Of a DNA stretch of 64,000 nucleotides, positions 1 through 7,932 are shown piece by piece. The notes under the pieces were generated by a model. It searched no databases, was not told the origin of the DNA, and saw nothing but the letters and a program-made list of their open reading frames with translations. Position numbers and translations under genes: made by a program. Numbering within the stretch: position 1 is the stretch's first letter; each line of letters opens with the position of its first letter. The stretch covers positions 2,170,001 to 2,234,000 of the forward strand of contig NZ_OZ245754.1 of assembly GCF_965227365.1 (NCBI RefSeq), written 5' to 3'. Origin of the DNA: Hwanghaeella sp965227365. Its GTDB lineage: Bacteria; Pseudomonadota; Alphaproteobacteria; UBA8366; Aestuariispiraceae.

Positions 1-1
1 C

Positions 2-646
2 CTGATGCCTGGTTCCGTCGTCGTGGGCGAGGAAGCCTATGCCAAGAATCCCGGCATCCTGGACCTATTGGAGGAAGACCGGCCGGTCTGGCTGATCGAT
101 CCGGTCGACGGCACCAAGAACTTCTCCGAAGGCAATCCCATGTTCTGCATGATGGTTGCCTTGGTGGAAAAGGGCGAAACCCTGATGAGTTTCATCCATG
201 ACCCGACCCAGAACCGGACCGCGGTCGCGGAACATGGGGCAGGGGCCTTCCTGCTCCGTCCGGGAAAGGATGACATCAGGCTGCGCACACCGGATCGGAA
301 ACCGTTTTCGGAGATGATCGGGCAGATCAATTACGGCTGCTTCCCGGAAGCCGATCGACCGAAGAAACGCGATCATTTCATTGAGATGTTCGGCACCGTG
401 AATCGTCTGCGCTGCGCCGGTCACGATTTTCTGGCGCAGAGCCTGGGTGAGCGTGACTTCGCGCTCTATAACCGGCTGTGGAGTTGGGACCATGTCCCCG
501 GTGTGTTGCTGCTCAGAGAGTCGGGCGGTCACGTAGCCCGGATCGATGATATGCCCTATCGCCCCGAAGATCGGGTTCGCTCCTTGTTGTCCGCCGGAAG
601 CGAGGAAACCTGGGAGGATCTGCGCTGCGTTCTCTCCACGGATTGA
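2..646 (+). CDS. Inositol monophosphatase family protein (5' end outside window)
   Basis: This is the C-terminal part of a Mg-dependent sugar-phosphate phosphatase of the inositol monophosphatase/FIG superfamily. The frame is open to the window edge, so the true start lies upstream. Numbering from the first in-window ATG at position 5, GEEA (residues 8-11) matches the metal-binding GEE motif and WLIDPVDGTKNF (29-40) matches the family signature WIVDPIDGTTNF. A C-terminal SWDHVPG near residue 162 corresponds to the WDxxAG motif. The metal-ligand aspartates and the GT pair are intact, so it is probably active. The substrate cannot be told; inositol-1-phosphate, histidinol phosphate or PAP are all possible in this family. 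The next gene converges on it after 8 bases. Confidence 0.85.
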   Translation: MMPGSVVVGEEAYAKNPGILDLLEEDRPVWLIDPVDGTKNFSEGNPMFCMMVALVEKGETLMSFIHDPTQNRTAVAEHGAGAFLLRPGKDDIRLRTPDRKPFSEMIGQINYGCFPEADRPKKRDHFIEMFGTVNRLRCAGHDFLAQSLGERDFALYNRLWSWDHVPGVLLLRESGGHVARIDDMPYRPEDRVRSLLSAGSEETWEDLRCVLSTD

Positions 647-654
647 TCGGCGGC

Positions 655-1188
655 CTAAGAAGCGTCGTCTTTCATGGTCGGTGGCGGGGCCTGCTGAATT
701 ACTTCGATTTCCATGCCTTCTTCGCGACGCGGTTCCTCAAAGAAGCGGTTCACGTAATGAAAGACCTGTTCGGTATCGAACGCCGCGCGTTCCGGCTGTT
801 CGCGTCGTCTCTGTTCGATTTGACGAAGGCACAACGCGTCATTCGCTTTCACGTAGATCAATCGGTGCGACGCCCCGCTCTGTGACGCCATTTCCAGGTA
901 GAATGCCCGTTGCCGTGCCGTGTTGGCGGGGAAATCCATCACCACAGAAGTCCCGGTTTGCAGGATGTTCTGGACGTGTGTCTTTATGAACGGGCGGATC
1001 AATTCCGAAAAGCGAAGGTAGTCGGAGAAATCCGTGATTTGGGAAGGATAATGAGCGGCGAGCCATGTGTCTTCAGACAACAGGATCGCGTTCATTTCCT
1101 TCGCCAATACCTTTGCATTGTGGGATTTCCCCGCGCCCATTTTGCCGCAAAGGGAAACCAGCACGCCGGTTTTCATATTCTTGTCCAT
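655..1188 (-). CDS. Small P-loop kinase-like ATP-binding protein (AAA_33/zeta-toxin type)
   Basis: A 177-residue P-loop protein if started at the ATG at 1188. The reading frame stays open to 1290, but residues upstream of this ATG do not look conserved and the P-loop then sits at the usual N-terminal place. Walker A is GKMGAGKS (residues 15-22). A DxP-type segment (VVMDFPANTARQR, about 82-94) and a C-terminal basic lid-like region (QIEQRRREQPER) resemble small-molecule or zeta-toxin-like kinases. Substrate unknown. No antitoxin gene is adjacent, so a toxin role is not supported. It converges on the phosphatase-family gene. Confidence 0.7.
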   Translation of the reverse strand: MDKNMKTGVLVSLCGKMGAGKSHNAKVLAKEMNAILLSEDTWLAAHYPSQITDFSDYLRFSELIRPFIKTHVQNILQTGTSVVMDFPANTARQRAFYLEMASQSGASHRLIYVKANDALCLRQIEQRRREQPERAAFDTEQVFHYVNRFFEEPRREEGMEIEVIQQAPPPTMKDDAS

Positions 1189-1488
1189 GTTTCGACCACG
1201 TTCACTGTGTTTCTGTCGTTTACCCTGTGGCCGTGCAACTGCGAATTGGATCGTTGGCAGTTCCGGCAGCAGTTCTTGATCACGTCTCAATTCAAAAATC
1301 CGGGTAGAGTCTTGATTGGAAAAGGAACATGACTACTTTGTGCAGACTGATCCCGAGACCAGCGGCATCATAGGCGGTAGGGGGACGTGCGGTTCCCGCC
1401 GAACCGCTCTAATATATTTGCGGACAGATGAGATCATGAACCGAGCGGCAGCCCATTGGCGGCCGCGCGATAGGGGGAGAGTTACACC
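1189..1488. other. Intergenic region between divergent genes
   Basis: About 300 bases between the divergent kinase-like gene and the dehydrogenase gene. It should hold promoters for both. An AT-rich patch (TAATATATTT, about 1410) lies 80 bases upstream of the dehydrogenase and a purine-rich ribosome site (GGGGGAGAG) at about 1471-1479. I see no RNA gene or repeat. Confidence 0.4.
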
Positions 1489-2361
1489 ATGGCAAAAGTG
1501 GCATTTATCGGTTTGGGCGTGATGGGTTACCCGATGGCGGGGCATCTCGCCAAGAAGGGCGGACATGATGTCACCGTCTATAACCGGACGTCCGCCAAAG
1601 CCGAGCAATGGGCCAAAGAATTCGGCGGGTCCTTCAAGACCACGCCGCGTGAAGCTGCCGAAGGCGCGGAATTCGTATTCTGCTGCGTCGGCAATGACGA
1701 CGACCTGCGTTCGGTCATCCTGGGACCGGACGGTGCCTTCGCGGGCATGAGTTCAGGCGCGACCTTGATCGACAATACCACGGCAAGCGCCGAGGTCGCG
1801 CGCGAGCTTTACGCGAAGGGCAAGGAACTCGGCGTCGGTTTCATCGATGCACCGGTGTCCGGCGGACAAGCCGGGGCCGAAAACGGCGTTCTTACCGTCA
1901 TGTGCGGCGGCGATGCCGAAGTATATGAAAAGGCCGAACCGGTGATCATGAGCTTTGCGCGGGCTTGCCGCCTTCTGGGAGCAAGCGGCGCGGGCCAATT
2001 GACCAAAATGGTGAACCAGATTTGCATCGCCGGGCTCTTGCAGGGCCTTTCGGAAGGCGTGAATTTCGGCATGAAAGCAGGCTTGGATATGGACGCCGTC
2101 GTTGATGTCATCTCGAAGGGCGCGGCCGGGTCGTGGCAGATGGAAAATCGCGCCGGCACGATGACGCAGGGCAAATTCGATTTCGGTTTCGCCGTCGACT
2201 GGATGCGCAAAGACCTGTCGATCTGCCTTGGCGAAGCCAAGAACAATGGCGCGCGCCTGCCGGTTACCGCGATGATCGATCAGTATTACGCCCATGTTCA
2301 GGCACGGGGCGGAAACCGCTGGGACACTTCCAGCCTGATCCACCTGCTGATGAACGACTAA
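1489..2361 (+). CDS. NAD(P)-dependent beta-hydroxyacid dehydrogenase (3-hydroxyisobutyrate dehydrogenase family)
   Basis: Full-length (290 aa) member of the 3-hydroxyisobutyrate/tartronate-semialdehyde reductase family, which oxidises or forms beta-hydroxy acids with NAD(P). The N-terminal Rossmann motif FIGLGVMGYPMAGHLAKKG (from residue 6) is the family dinucleotide fingerprint. DAPVSGGQAGAENG (about 121-134) is the substrate-binding loop, and GAGQLTKMVNQ contains the catalytic lysine near residue 170. NRT after the second beta strand (residues 32-34) suggests NADP preference, which is inference. A GGGGGAGAG ribosome site precedes the ATG. The cyclase gene follows 27 bases downstream on the same strand and may be co-transcribed. 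The exact substrate is not determinable. Confidence 0.9.
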   Translation: MAKVAFIGLGVMGYPMAGHLAKKGGHDVTVYNRTSAKAEQWAKEFGGSFKTTPREAAEGAEFVFCCVGNDDDLRSVILGPDGAFAGMSSGATLIDNTTASAEVARELYAKGKELGVGFIDAPVSGGQAGAENGVLTVMCGGDAEVYEKAEPVIMSFARACRLLGASGAGQLTKMVNQICIAGLLQGLSEGVNFGMKAGLDMDAVVDVISKGAAGSWQMENRAGTMTQGKFDFGFAVDWMRKDLSICLGEAKNNGARLPVTAMIDQYYAHVQARGGNRWDTSSLIHLLMND

Positions 2362-2388
2362 AGGCGTGCGGCGGGACAGTGGGGGCGC

Positions 2389-3600
2389 ATGGTAGCTGTT
2401 ATTGAAGATGCTGCGATCACCGCGATCAGCGATTGGGTCATCGATTCCGCCCTCAGCGGGATCGATGCCGATCGCCTTGTGCGTGAGTTCTGTGAAAAGC
2501 TGAACCAGGCGGGAGTCCCGATCGCCCGGGCGCATGTCGCCTGCAGCTTCCTGCACCCGATGTTCCGCTCCTTCAGCGTCACGTGGAGCAGGATTCGTGG
2601 CGTTGAGCGCAACCGCTTCGCTCATGCCAGCAGTAAGACGGAAGCCTGGCTGCGCAGCCCGTTCAAGGCTCTGCTCGACGGTCACCAGAACGAGATGCGC
2701 TTTCGGATCCACAAGAAGGAAGGGCTGAATCGTTTCCCGGTCCTCGGCGAATTCAGGGAAGAGGGCTATACCGATTACCTGACCACGGCGATCGCCTTCA
2801 CGTCCCCGATCGAGAAATCCTGGTCTCACATGGATGGCGCCCTGACCAGTTGGTTGACGGACGCACCGGGCGGTTTCACCGATTCCCAATTGATGGCGCT
2901 TTGCCGGTTGCTGCCGCGCCTGGGGGCCGGCTTGAAGATGTATGTCCGGGAGGTGACCACTCATAATGTGGTCTCCGCCTATCTCGGCACCCATGCGGGC
3001 GAACGCGTTCTGAATGGGCAGGTGCAACTCGGCGCGGGCGAAGAGATCAATGCCGCGATCTGGTATAGCGACATGCGCGGGTCGACGGCGCTTGCAGACC
3101 AGATGCCCGCCCGTGATTTCCTGGCCAGACTGAACCGGTATTTCGATTGCACCGCCGGGGCGGTGCTTGATCATGGCGGCGAGGTCCTGCGTTTCATCGG
3201 CGACGGTGTCCTGGCGATTTTTCCAATCGCGGGGCCGGGCGGTGAGGAGAGGGCGACGCGTATGGCGGTTGCCGCGGCACGGGATTCGCTTGCACGCCTC
3301 GCACGCGCCAACGCCGACCCAGCCTATGCCGATGAACCGCCGCTTGCCTTCGGCCTTGGCCTTCATGTCGGGGATGTGCTGTACGGGAATATTGGCGTGC
3401 CGGAACGGCTCGAATTCTCGGTCGTCGGCCATACGGCTAACGAAGTGGCGCGTCTGCAGGATCTTTCAAAGACCCTGGACCGTCCCGTCGTGGCATCAGA
3501 TTCATTTTCGTCATTGGTGCAGACGGAATGGGAGCCAATGGGCAGCCACCGCCTGCGCGGTGTTTCAGAGCCACAACAAGTCTACGCATTGCACGTCTGA
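2389..3600 (+). CDS. Class III adenylate/guanylate cyclase
   Basis: A 403-aa soluble protein with a C-terminal class III nucleotidyl cyclase domain (about residues 220-390). The first metal-binding Asp is in WYSDMRGST, the second in FIGDGVLAIFP. The dimer-partner segment GNIGVPERLEFSVVGHTANEVARL carries the Asn and Arg expected for transition-state binding. The N-terminal ~200 residues have no membrane segment or recognisable sensor domain; I do not recognise the fold. Known family chemistry is cAMP (or cGMP) from ATP (GTP); which one is not certain here. A good ribosome site (GTGGGGGCGC) precedes the ATG. A CRP-like palindrome stands upstream of the giant adhesin at 38050, but a link between the two is speculation. 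Confidence 0.9.
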   Translation: MVAVIEDAAITAISDWVIDSALSGIDADRLVREFCEKLNQAGVPIARAHVACSFLHPMFRSFSVTWSRIRGVERNRFAHASSKTEAWLRSPFKALLDGHQNEMRFRIHKKEGLNRFPVLGEFREEGYTDYLTTAIAFTSPIEKSWSHMDGALTSWLTDAPGGFTDSQLMALCRLLPRLGAGLKMYVREVTTHNVVSAYLGTHAGERVLNGQVQLGAGEEINAAIWYSDMRGSTALADQMPARDFLARLNRYFDCTAGAVLDHGGEVLRFIGDGVLAIFPIAGPGGEERATRMAVAAARDSLARLARANADPAYADEPPLAFGLGLHVGDVLYGNIGVPERLEFSVVGHTANEVARLQDLSKTLDRPVVASDSFSSLVQTEWEPMGSHRLRGVSEPQQVYALHV

Positions 3601-3623
3601 TGACAGATCGGCAAAGGCGCGGG

Positions 3624-3646
3624 TAGGGGTTATCCCTTTTTCTCTA
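3624..3646 (+). terminator. Possible rho-independent terminator after the cyclase gene
   Basis: AGGG-GTTAT-CCCT followed by a run of five T lies just after the cyclase stop and overlaps the 3' end of convergent mazG. Outer GGGTAG/CTACCC bases could extend the pairing. The core stem is only four pairs, so this is weak. Confidence 0.3.
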
Positions 3647-4424
3647 CCCTTTTCACCTCATTCCAGCGCGCATCCATTTCATCCAGGCTGCAGTCGGTCA
3701 GCGCACGGCCTTCCTGCTTGAACGAGGCCTCCACGGCCCGGAAACGGCGGTCGAATTTGTCATTGGTACTACGGAGAGCCTTCTCCGGATCGACACCGAC
3801 AAAACGGGCGAGATTGGCAACGCAAAACAATAGATCACCGACTTCGTCCTCGAGCCTGTCAGGGCCGCCGCCGACACGGATTTCGTGGAGAATCTCCTCG
3901 ATCTCCTCCTCAATATCGCGGAAGACCATATCGACGGTCGGCCACTCGAAACCGACACGCGCGGCGCGTTTGGAGAGCTTTTCCGCTCGGATCAAGGCGG
4001 GAAGGGCGGTTGCCACCCCGTCCAAAGCGCTCTCGTCCTGTCCTTTCTCAGCCCGTTCCCTGGCCTTCGTCTCCTCCCAGGATATCTTCACATCGTCCGG
4101 CGTATCGGCCGACGCATCGCCGAAGACATGGGGATGACGGCGAACCATCTTGTCCGCGATCGCCCCGGCAACGTCATCGAAGGCGAAATCACCTTTCTCT
4201 TCAGCCATGCGTGCGTGAAAGACGACTTGCAGCAAGAGATCGCCCAATTCGTCCTTCAAATCCGCCATATCGCCGCGTTGGATTGCATCGGCTACCTCGT
4301 AGGCTTCTTCGATCGTGTAGGGGGCAATTGAGGAAAAATCCTGCTGCACGTCCCAAGGGCACCCGGTTTCAGGATCGCGAAGCGCGGCCATGATTTCTAG
4401 CAATCGATCGGTGTTGCGGGACAT
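3630..4424 (-). CDS. mazG: Nucleoside triphosphate pyrophosphohydrolase MazG
   Basis: Full-length 264-aa MazG, which hydrolyses (d)NTPs to NMP and pyrophosphate and cleans nucleotide pools. The N-terminal half shows the diagnostic ETGCPWDVQQDF and the metal-binding helix IEEAYEVADAI plus DELGDLLLQVVFHARMAEE. The C-terminal half repeats the pattern with RIEEEIEEI-like and DEVGDLLFCVANLARF helices. A GAGG ribosome site lies 8 bases before the ATG. The Cache protein gene lies upstream on the same strand, 108 bases away, so co-transcription is possible but not required. Confidence 0.95.
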   Translation of the reverse strand: MSRNTDRLLEIMAALRDPETGCPWDVQQDFSSIAPYTIEEAYEVADAIQRGDMADLKDELGDLLLQVVFHARMAEEKGDFAFDDVAGAIADKMVRRHPHVFGDASADTPDDVKISWEETKARERAEKGQDESALDGVATALPALIRAEKLSKRAARVGFEWPTVDMVFRDIEEEIEEILHEIRVGGGPDRLEDEVGDLLFCVANLARFVGVDPEKALRSTNDKFDRRFRAVEASFKQEGRALTDCSLDEMDARWNEVKRVEKKG

Positions 4425-4532
4425 CGGCAGCCTCGGGGAAAATGAAAGGGACGCATCATCACTACCGGGATTCTTGTCTCGTCCGCCACCGCTCCAAAGG
4501 CCGGAGCATTTGGTGTGGCTGCCGAACGATCT

Positions 4533-5453
4533 CTACTTTGCGTCTGCGTGCCGCTTCGCCGTACGCCGTATGGCGAATGCAGCTGATAGTGTGATCAACA
4601 CGCCGAAAACCAAAATTGCTAATCCAGCGACCGTCCACCGGCTCTGTGAATAATCACTGAACAGACCAGGGGCAGGGAGCCCAATGACAATCCAACGGCT
4701 GTTCTTAACGGCACGCCAGCCGAGGATGTTTTCCGTTTCCCATGGTGTCAGGTAGATTTCCCGGTGGGCGCCGAACTTATCACGAGCCCCTTCAGAGGTG
4801 ATTTCTATCAGGCCCGCTTTTTCCCGGTGGACGACATAAAGGCGATGGTCTTCTGTCTCGTGCGATACAAGGATCTCCTGTATCAAGTCGGGGAAAAAGC
4901 TGATGAAGAACACGCCTTTCAATTCCCCGTTGGCGTACCACGGCGCCATCATGTCGAAGTGATAATTGTTGGCCTGCGGATGGATTTCCACTTCGTAGTA
5001 GTGGGTTTGGGTCGCATGTACCGATTTTCTTTGTGAGATGAAATCGTAAATCGACGCCAAACAGATCTCACCGACGAAGCCTTCAATATCGGCTATCTGG
5101 TCGTTTCCTCGGGTATCCGTCAGGGTGAAGGTGAAATACAGGGGGAATAGTTTCGCGAGTTCTTGTTCTATTTTTTTCCTTAGCTCCTCATTGTCCGGGG
5201 CTTGCGACATGGCCGCGATGAGGTCCGACTTTTCCACGGTGAAGGTTTCTACATAACGTAAACGTTCGTCCAGGAACCTTTCTATTGAGACCGAAGCGCT
5301 GGAGACTTGGTTGGTCACGGTGTCCTTGTGTGTCGCACGGAACGTCTCGATGTCGTTATATGTGATCCACAAGATGACAATCGCGAAAACGGTGAAGACG
5401 ATTGCCGATCCTATTGAGATGAGAGCTCGAGCTTTTTGAGTATTCTTTTGCAT
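4533..5453 (-). CDS. Membrane-anchored periplasmic Cache-type sensor protein without output domain
   Basis: 306 aa: an N-terminal membrane segment (about residues 11-30), a periplasmic domain of roughly 220 residues, a second membrane segment (about 273-293, TVAGLAILVFGVLITLSAAF) and a 13-residue basic tail. The periplasmic part has the look of a double-Cache ligand-binding domain: long N-terminal helix, PLYFTFTLTDTRGNDQIADIEG, MAPWYANGELKGVFFISF. In chemoreceptors, kinases and cyclases such domains are followed by HAMP/kinase/GGDEF modules; here the frame ends in a clean stop directly after the second membrane helix. No downstream fragment of an output module is visible. Either a stand-alone sensor acting through a partner or a truncated receptor. 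Confidence 0.7.
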   Translation of the reverse strand: MQKNTQKARALISIGSAIVFTVFAIVILWITYNDIETFRATHKDTVTNQVSSASVSIERFLDERLRYVETFTVEKSDLIAAMSQAPDNEELRKKIEQELAKLFPLYFTFTLTDTRGNDQIADIEGFVGEICLASIYDFISQRKSVHATQTHYYEVEIHPQANNYHFDMMAPWYANGELKGVFFISFFPDLIQEILVSHETEDHRLYVVHREKAGLIEITSEGARDKFGAHREIYLTPWETENILGWRAVKNSRWIVIGLPAPGLFSDYSQSRWTVAGLAILVFGVLITLSAAFAIRRTAKRHADAK

Positions 5454-5712
5454 ATAATAATTGTCCGCGTTCTAAAGCAGATCATATTAGGTCTTTCTGC
5501 GATGTGAGGGTATACGCAAAACCATCCCAATAACTACGCGATAATATATATTATGGAAAATACTGATTCGTGTAGGACTAGGGGCGCGTGTAATTCTTGC
5601 CCTTGGATAATCTAACCGACCCGGGCCGATTAAATGATAACAATCGAAAATCTATTTCACCCCCACCTTAAAACTGATCGCGTACCGCATAGAACGTACG
5701 GCATGCCATCCT
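5454..5712. other. AT-rich intergenic region between divergent genes
   Basis: About 260 bases, visibly more AT-rich than its surroundings (for example GATAATATATATTATGG near 5540). It should contain the promoters of the Cache protein (minus) and the unknown ORF (plus). No RNA gene recognised. Confidence 0.4.
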
Positions 5713-6321
5713 TTGGAAATCAGGACGGAAGACCGAATCGATCGTAAGAACACGATCAAGGCCTATTCCCTGGTCTTGTCCCTTGGCGGGTTTCTAAAAA
5801 TCAATGGTGTCGGTTTCATTCCCCTTGATGCAACGGGCCTCTATAGAATTTACCGATTGAACGATGCTGCCTGTGTCGAACGGATTTTCCGCGATGACGA
5901 TACGATCACCTTCGCCGCGTCAGTCGCCACAATTTTCTATCATCAAGCAAATGAGCCGCCGAACCTGACGTCGAATACCTGGTCCTCCATGCAGAAGATG
6001 CACGAGTACTTTCTTTCCAATGCGCCAAATGGAAAGGTCGGCGGCTTCGGGGCAACCGAACGAATACCGATGGTCATGGATTTCGAAGAGGAATTGGTTG
6101 ATTTGGCCGATGATGTCTATCGGCAGGAAATCATGCGAAGTATCGGTAAATCCTTACTAATCAAAGGCACGCGTTACTATGATGGCACGACGGTCTTCAC
6201 CCTGCCCGGCCTTCCCGAACGGATAAAGGAGTTTCTCGCATCGGATGCCGCAAACGGGATCTCTGAAAGAGATCGAACCGCCTTTGAATCGGTTCTGCTG
6301 TACCCTGTATCAGAATTTTAA
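5713..6321 (+). CDS. Hypothetical protein, start uncertain
   Basis: I do not recognise this about 200-aa protein. The composition (mixed charged and hydrophobic, regular predicted alpha/beta pattern, no membrane segment or signal peptide) is that of a genuine soluble protein. There is no ATG or GTG near the 5' end; the first plausible start is TTG at 5713, and the frame stays open upstream to 5641. No clear ribosome site precedes the TTG. Notable segments are SLGGFLKINGVGFIPLDAT, RIFRDDDTITF and a C-terminal LPGLPERIKEFLASD. Base composition is a little lower in GC than the neighbours. It converges on the MBL hydrolase gene. It could be a lineage-specific gene or the 3' remnant of a longer one. 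Confidence 0.5.
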   Translation: MEIRTEDRIDRKNTIKAYSLVLSLGGFLKINGVGFIPLDATGLYRIYRLNDAACVERIFRDDDTITFAASVATIFYHQANEPPNLTSNTWSSMQKMHEYFLSNAPNGKVGGFGATERIPMVMDFEEELVDLADDVYRQEIMRSIGKSLLIKGTRYYDGTTVFTLPGLPERIKEFLASDAANGISERDRTAFESVLLYPVSEF

Positions 6322-6352
6322 GCGAGATACCGTCGCAGATCCCAAGGTAGGA

Positions 6353-7108
6353 TCAGGGCTCGATAACCATGCCGTCGTAACCCGGTTCGACACCGGCAGG
6401 CAGCTCCCGGACCAACGTATCGTAATCCATATCCACATGCATGTTGGTAAGGATGCCGCGTTTTGGTTTCAACTCGGCCATCCAGTCGAGGGTTCGTTCG
6501 AGATGGGCATGGGACGGGTGCGGGCGACGGCGGAGCGCATCCAGGATAAGGACATCCAATCCGGTGAGCATTTCCTTCGCCGTGTCGGGCAACTCGTTGA
6601 CATCCGGCACATACCCGACACGTCCGAACCGGTATCCCAGAGCCTCGATCGCTCCATGTTCAACGGTGAACGGTTCCATGGTGATCGAACCCACTGTCAC
6701 CGGACCGTTCAGGACATGCGGGTCTAGGATCGGCGGATAGCCGGCAACCTGGGTGAAACAATAGTCGAAACGCCGTTTTAGCGTGTAGAGCGTCTCATCA
6801 TCCCCATAGACCGGCACCAGCCGGCCACGATCGCGAATATAGAAAACGCGGAGGTCGTCGACGCCATGGGCCTGATCCGCATGGGCATGGGTGAAGAAAA
6901 CGGCGTCCATCCGCTGCACGTTTGCATCCAACAATTGCTCGCGCATGTCCGGTGATGTGTCGACCAGCAGAACGGTTTCTTCCTGCTCGATCAAAATGGA
7001 GCATCGGCGGCGCCGGTTCCTGGGGTTTGTCGGATCGCAATCGCCCCAGTCGTTACCGATCCTTGGGACACCGCCGGATGAGCCGCTTCCCAAAATCGTC
7101 ACACGCAT
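6353..7108 (-). CDS. MBL-fold metallo-hydrolase (PhnP-like)
   Basis: A 251-aa metallo-beta-lactamase-fold hydrolase. N-terminal TILGSGSSGGVPRIG, then LLVDTSPDMREQLL and the zinc motif THAHADQAHGVDDLR (HxHxDH) are seen; later histidines (VEHGAIEALGY and NMHVDMDYD) supply the other ligands. This subgroup is related to PhnP phosphodiesterase and RNase Z-like enzymes; the natural substrate is unknown. In many alphaproteobacteria the gene follows tatD and metG, as here: tatD starts-to-ends only about 20 bases upstream, so it is likely the last gene of that operon. Confidence 0.88.
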   Translation of the reverse strand: MRVTILGSGSSGGVPRIGNDWGDCDPTNPRNRRRRCSILIEQEETVLLVDTSPDMREQLLDANVQRMDAVFFTHAHADQAHGVDDLRVFYIRDRGRLVPVYGDDETLYTLKRRFDYCFTQVAGYPPILDPHVLNGPVTVGSITMEPFTVEHGAIEALGYRFGRVGYVPDVNELPDTAKEMLTGLDVLILDALRRRPHPSHAHLERTLDWMAELKPKRGILTNMHVDMDYDTLVRELPAGVEPGYDGMVIEP

Positions 7109-7130
7109 GGCGAAAGCACCTCGAAACCTG

Positions 7131-7925
7131 TTACGCCGCGATAGCGGACGGATCGACCTTCTTGAAAAGACTCAGGAAATTCTCCGTCGTCTTTTGCTCC
7201 AACTCCGACGTCGCCACGCCTTTCAATTCCGCAAGGCGCTCGGCCGTATGGACCACGAAAGCCGGTTCGTTCTGTTTGCCGCGCTTCGGCACCGGCGCCA
7301 GATAGGGCGCATCGGTCTCTACCAGCAACTTGTCCATGGCCACCTCTGCGACCGCGTCACGTAGAGCGTCAGCCGTCTTGAACGTCACGATGCCGGAAAC
7401 GGAAATACCGAATCCCATCGAGACGGCTTCGCGCGCGAGCCAGGCTGAACTGCTGAAACAATGGATCAGCCCGGGATAGGCGCCCTTCCCGTATTCGTCG
7501 CGCATGATCGCTATCGTATCCTCATCCGCATCGCGGGTATGAACGATCAACGGCAAGCCTGTTTCCCGCGACGCGGCGATATGGGCACGGAAACTCTTTT
7601 GCTGCGCCTCCCGCGGGCTATGCTCGTAGAAATAATCCAGGCCGGTTTCCCCAATCCCGACGACTTTTGGGTGCCTGGCCAACTCGACCAGCCGATCAGC
7701 CGTCACCTCCGGTTCGGATTCCGCCTCATGCGGATGGATGCCGACACTGCAATAGACATTCGGGAAACGTTCCGCGATTGCCAGGATCGCCGGGAATTCC
7801 GTCACCTTGGTGCAGATTGTGACCATCAACCCGACACCGGCGCGCCCCGCGCGGGCGACGACCTCGTCCAGGTCGACACCGTCACGGTCCAGATAATCCA
7901 GATGGCAGTGACTGTCGATCAGCAT
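7131..7925 (-). CDS. tatD: TatD family metal-dependent hydrolase (DNase)
   Basis: 264-aa TIM-barrel amidohydrolase of the TatD/YcfH family, known as 3'-5' exonuclease or deoxyribonuclease and sometimes linked to D-aminoacyl-tRNA deacylation. Signature elements: LIDSHCHLDYLDRDG at the N-terminus (metal HxH), VGIGETGLDYFYEHSP (catalytic Glu), LPLIVHTRDADEDT, LIHCFSSSAWLAREA and LLVETDAPYLAPVP with the terminal metal Asp. All ligands are present. It starts 7 bases after the metG stop, which indicates translation in one operon with metG and the MBL hydrolase. Confidence 0.94.
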   Translation of the reverse strand: MLIDSHCHLDYLDRDGVDLDEVVARAGRAGVGLMVTICTKVTEFPAILAIAERFPNVYCSVGIHPHEAESEPEVTADRLVELARHPKVVGIGETGLDYFYEHSPREAQQKSFRAHIAASRETGLPLIVHTRDADEDTIAIMRDEYGKGAYPGLIHCFSSSAWLAREAVSMGFGISVSGIVTFKTADALRDAVAEVAMDKLLVETDAPYLAPVPKRGKQNEPAFVVHTAERLAELKGVATSELEQKTTENFLSLFKKVDPSAIAA

Positions 7926-7932
7926 GGGTCCC

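Noticed and set aside
655..1188. Toxin of a toxin-antitoxin pair
   Set aside because: The P-loop resembles zeta toxins, but no small antitoxin gene lies next to it.
1753..3432. 559-codon minus-strand open frame
   Set aside because: It is antisense to the dehydrogenase and cyclase genes, both of which have complete domain motifs, and its own translation shows no family pattern.
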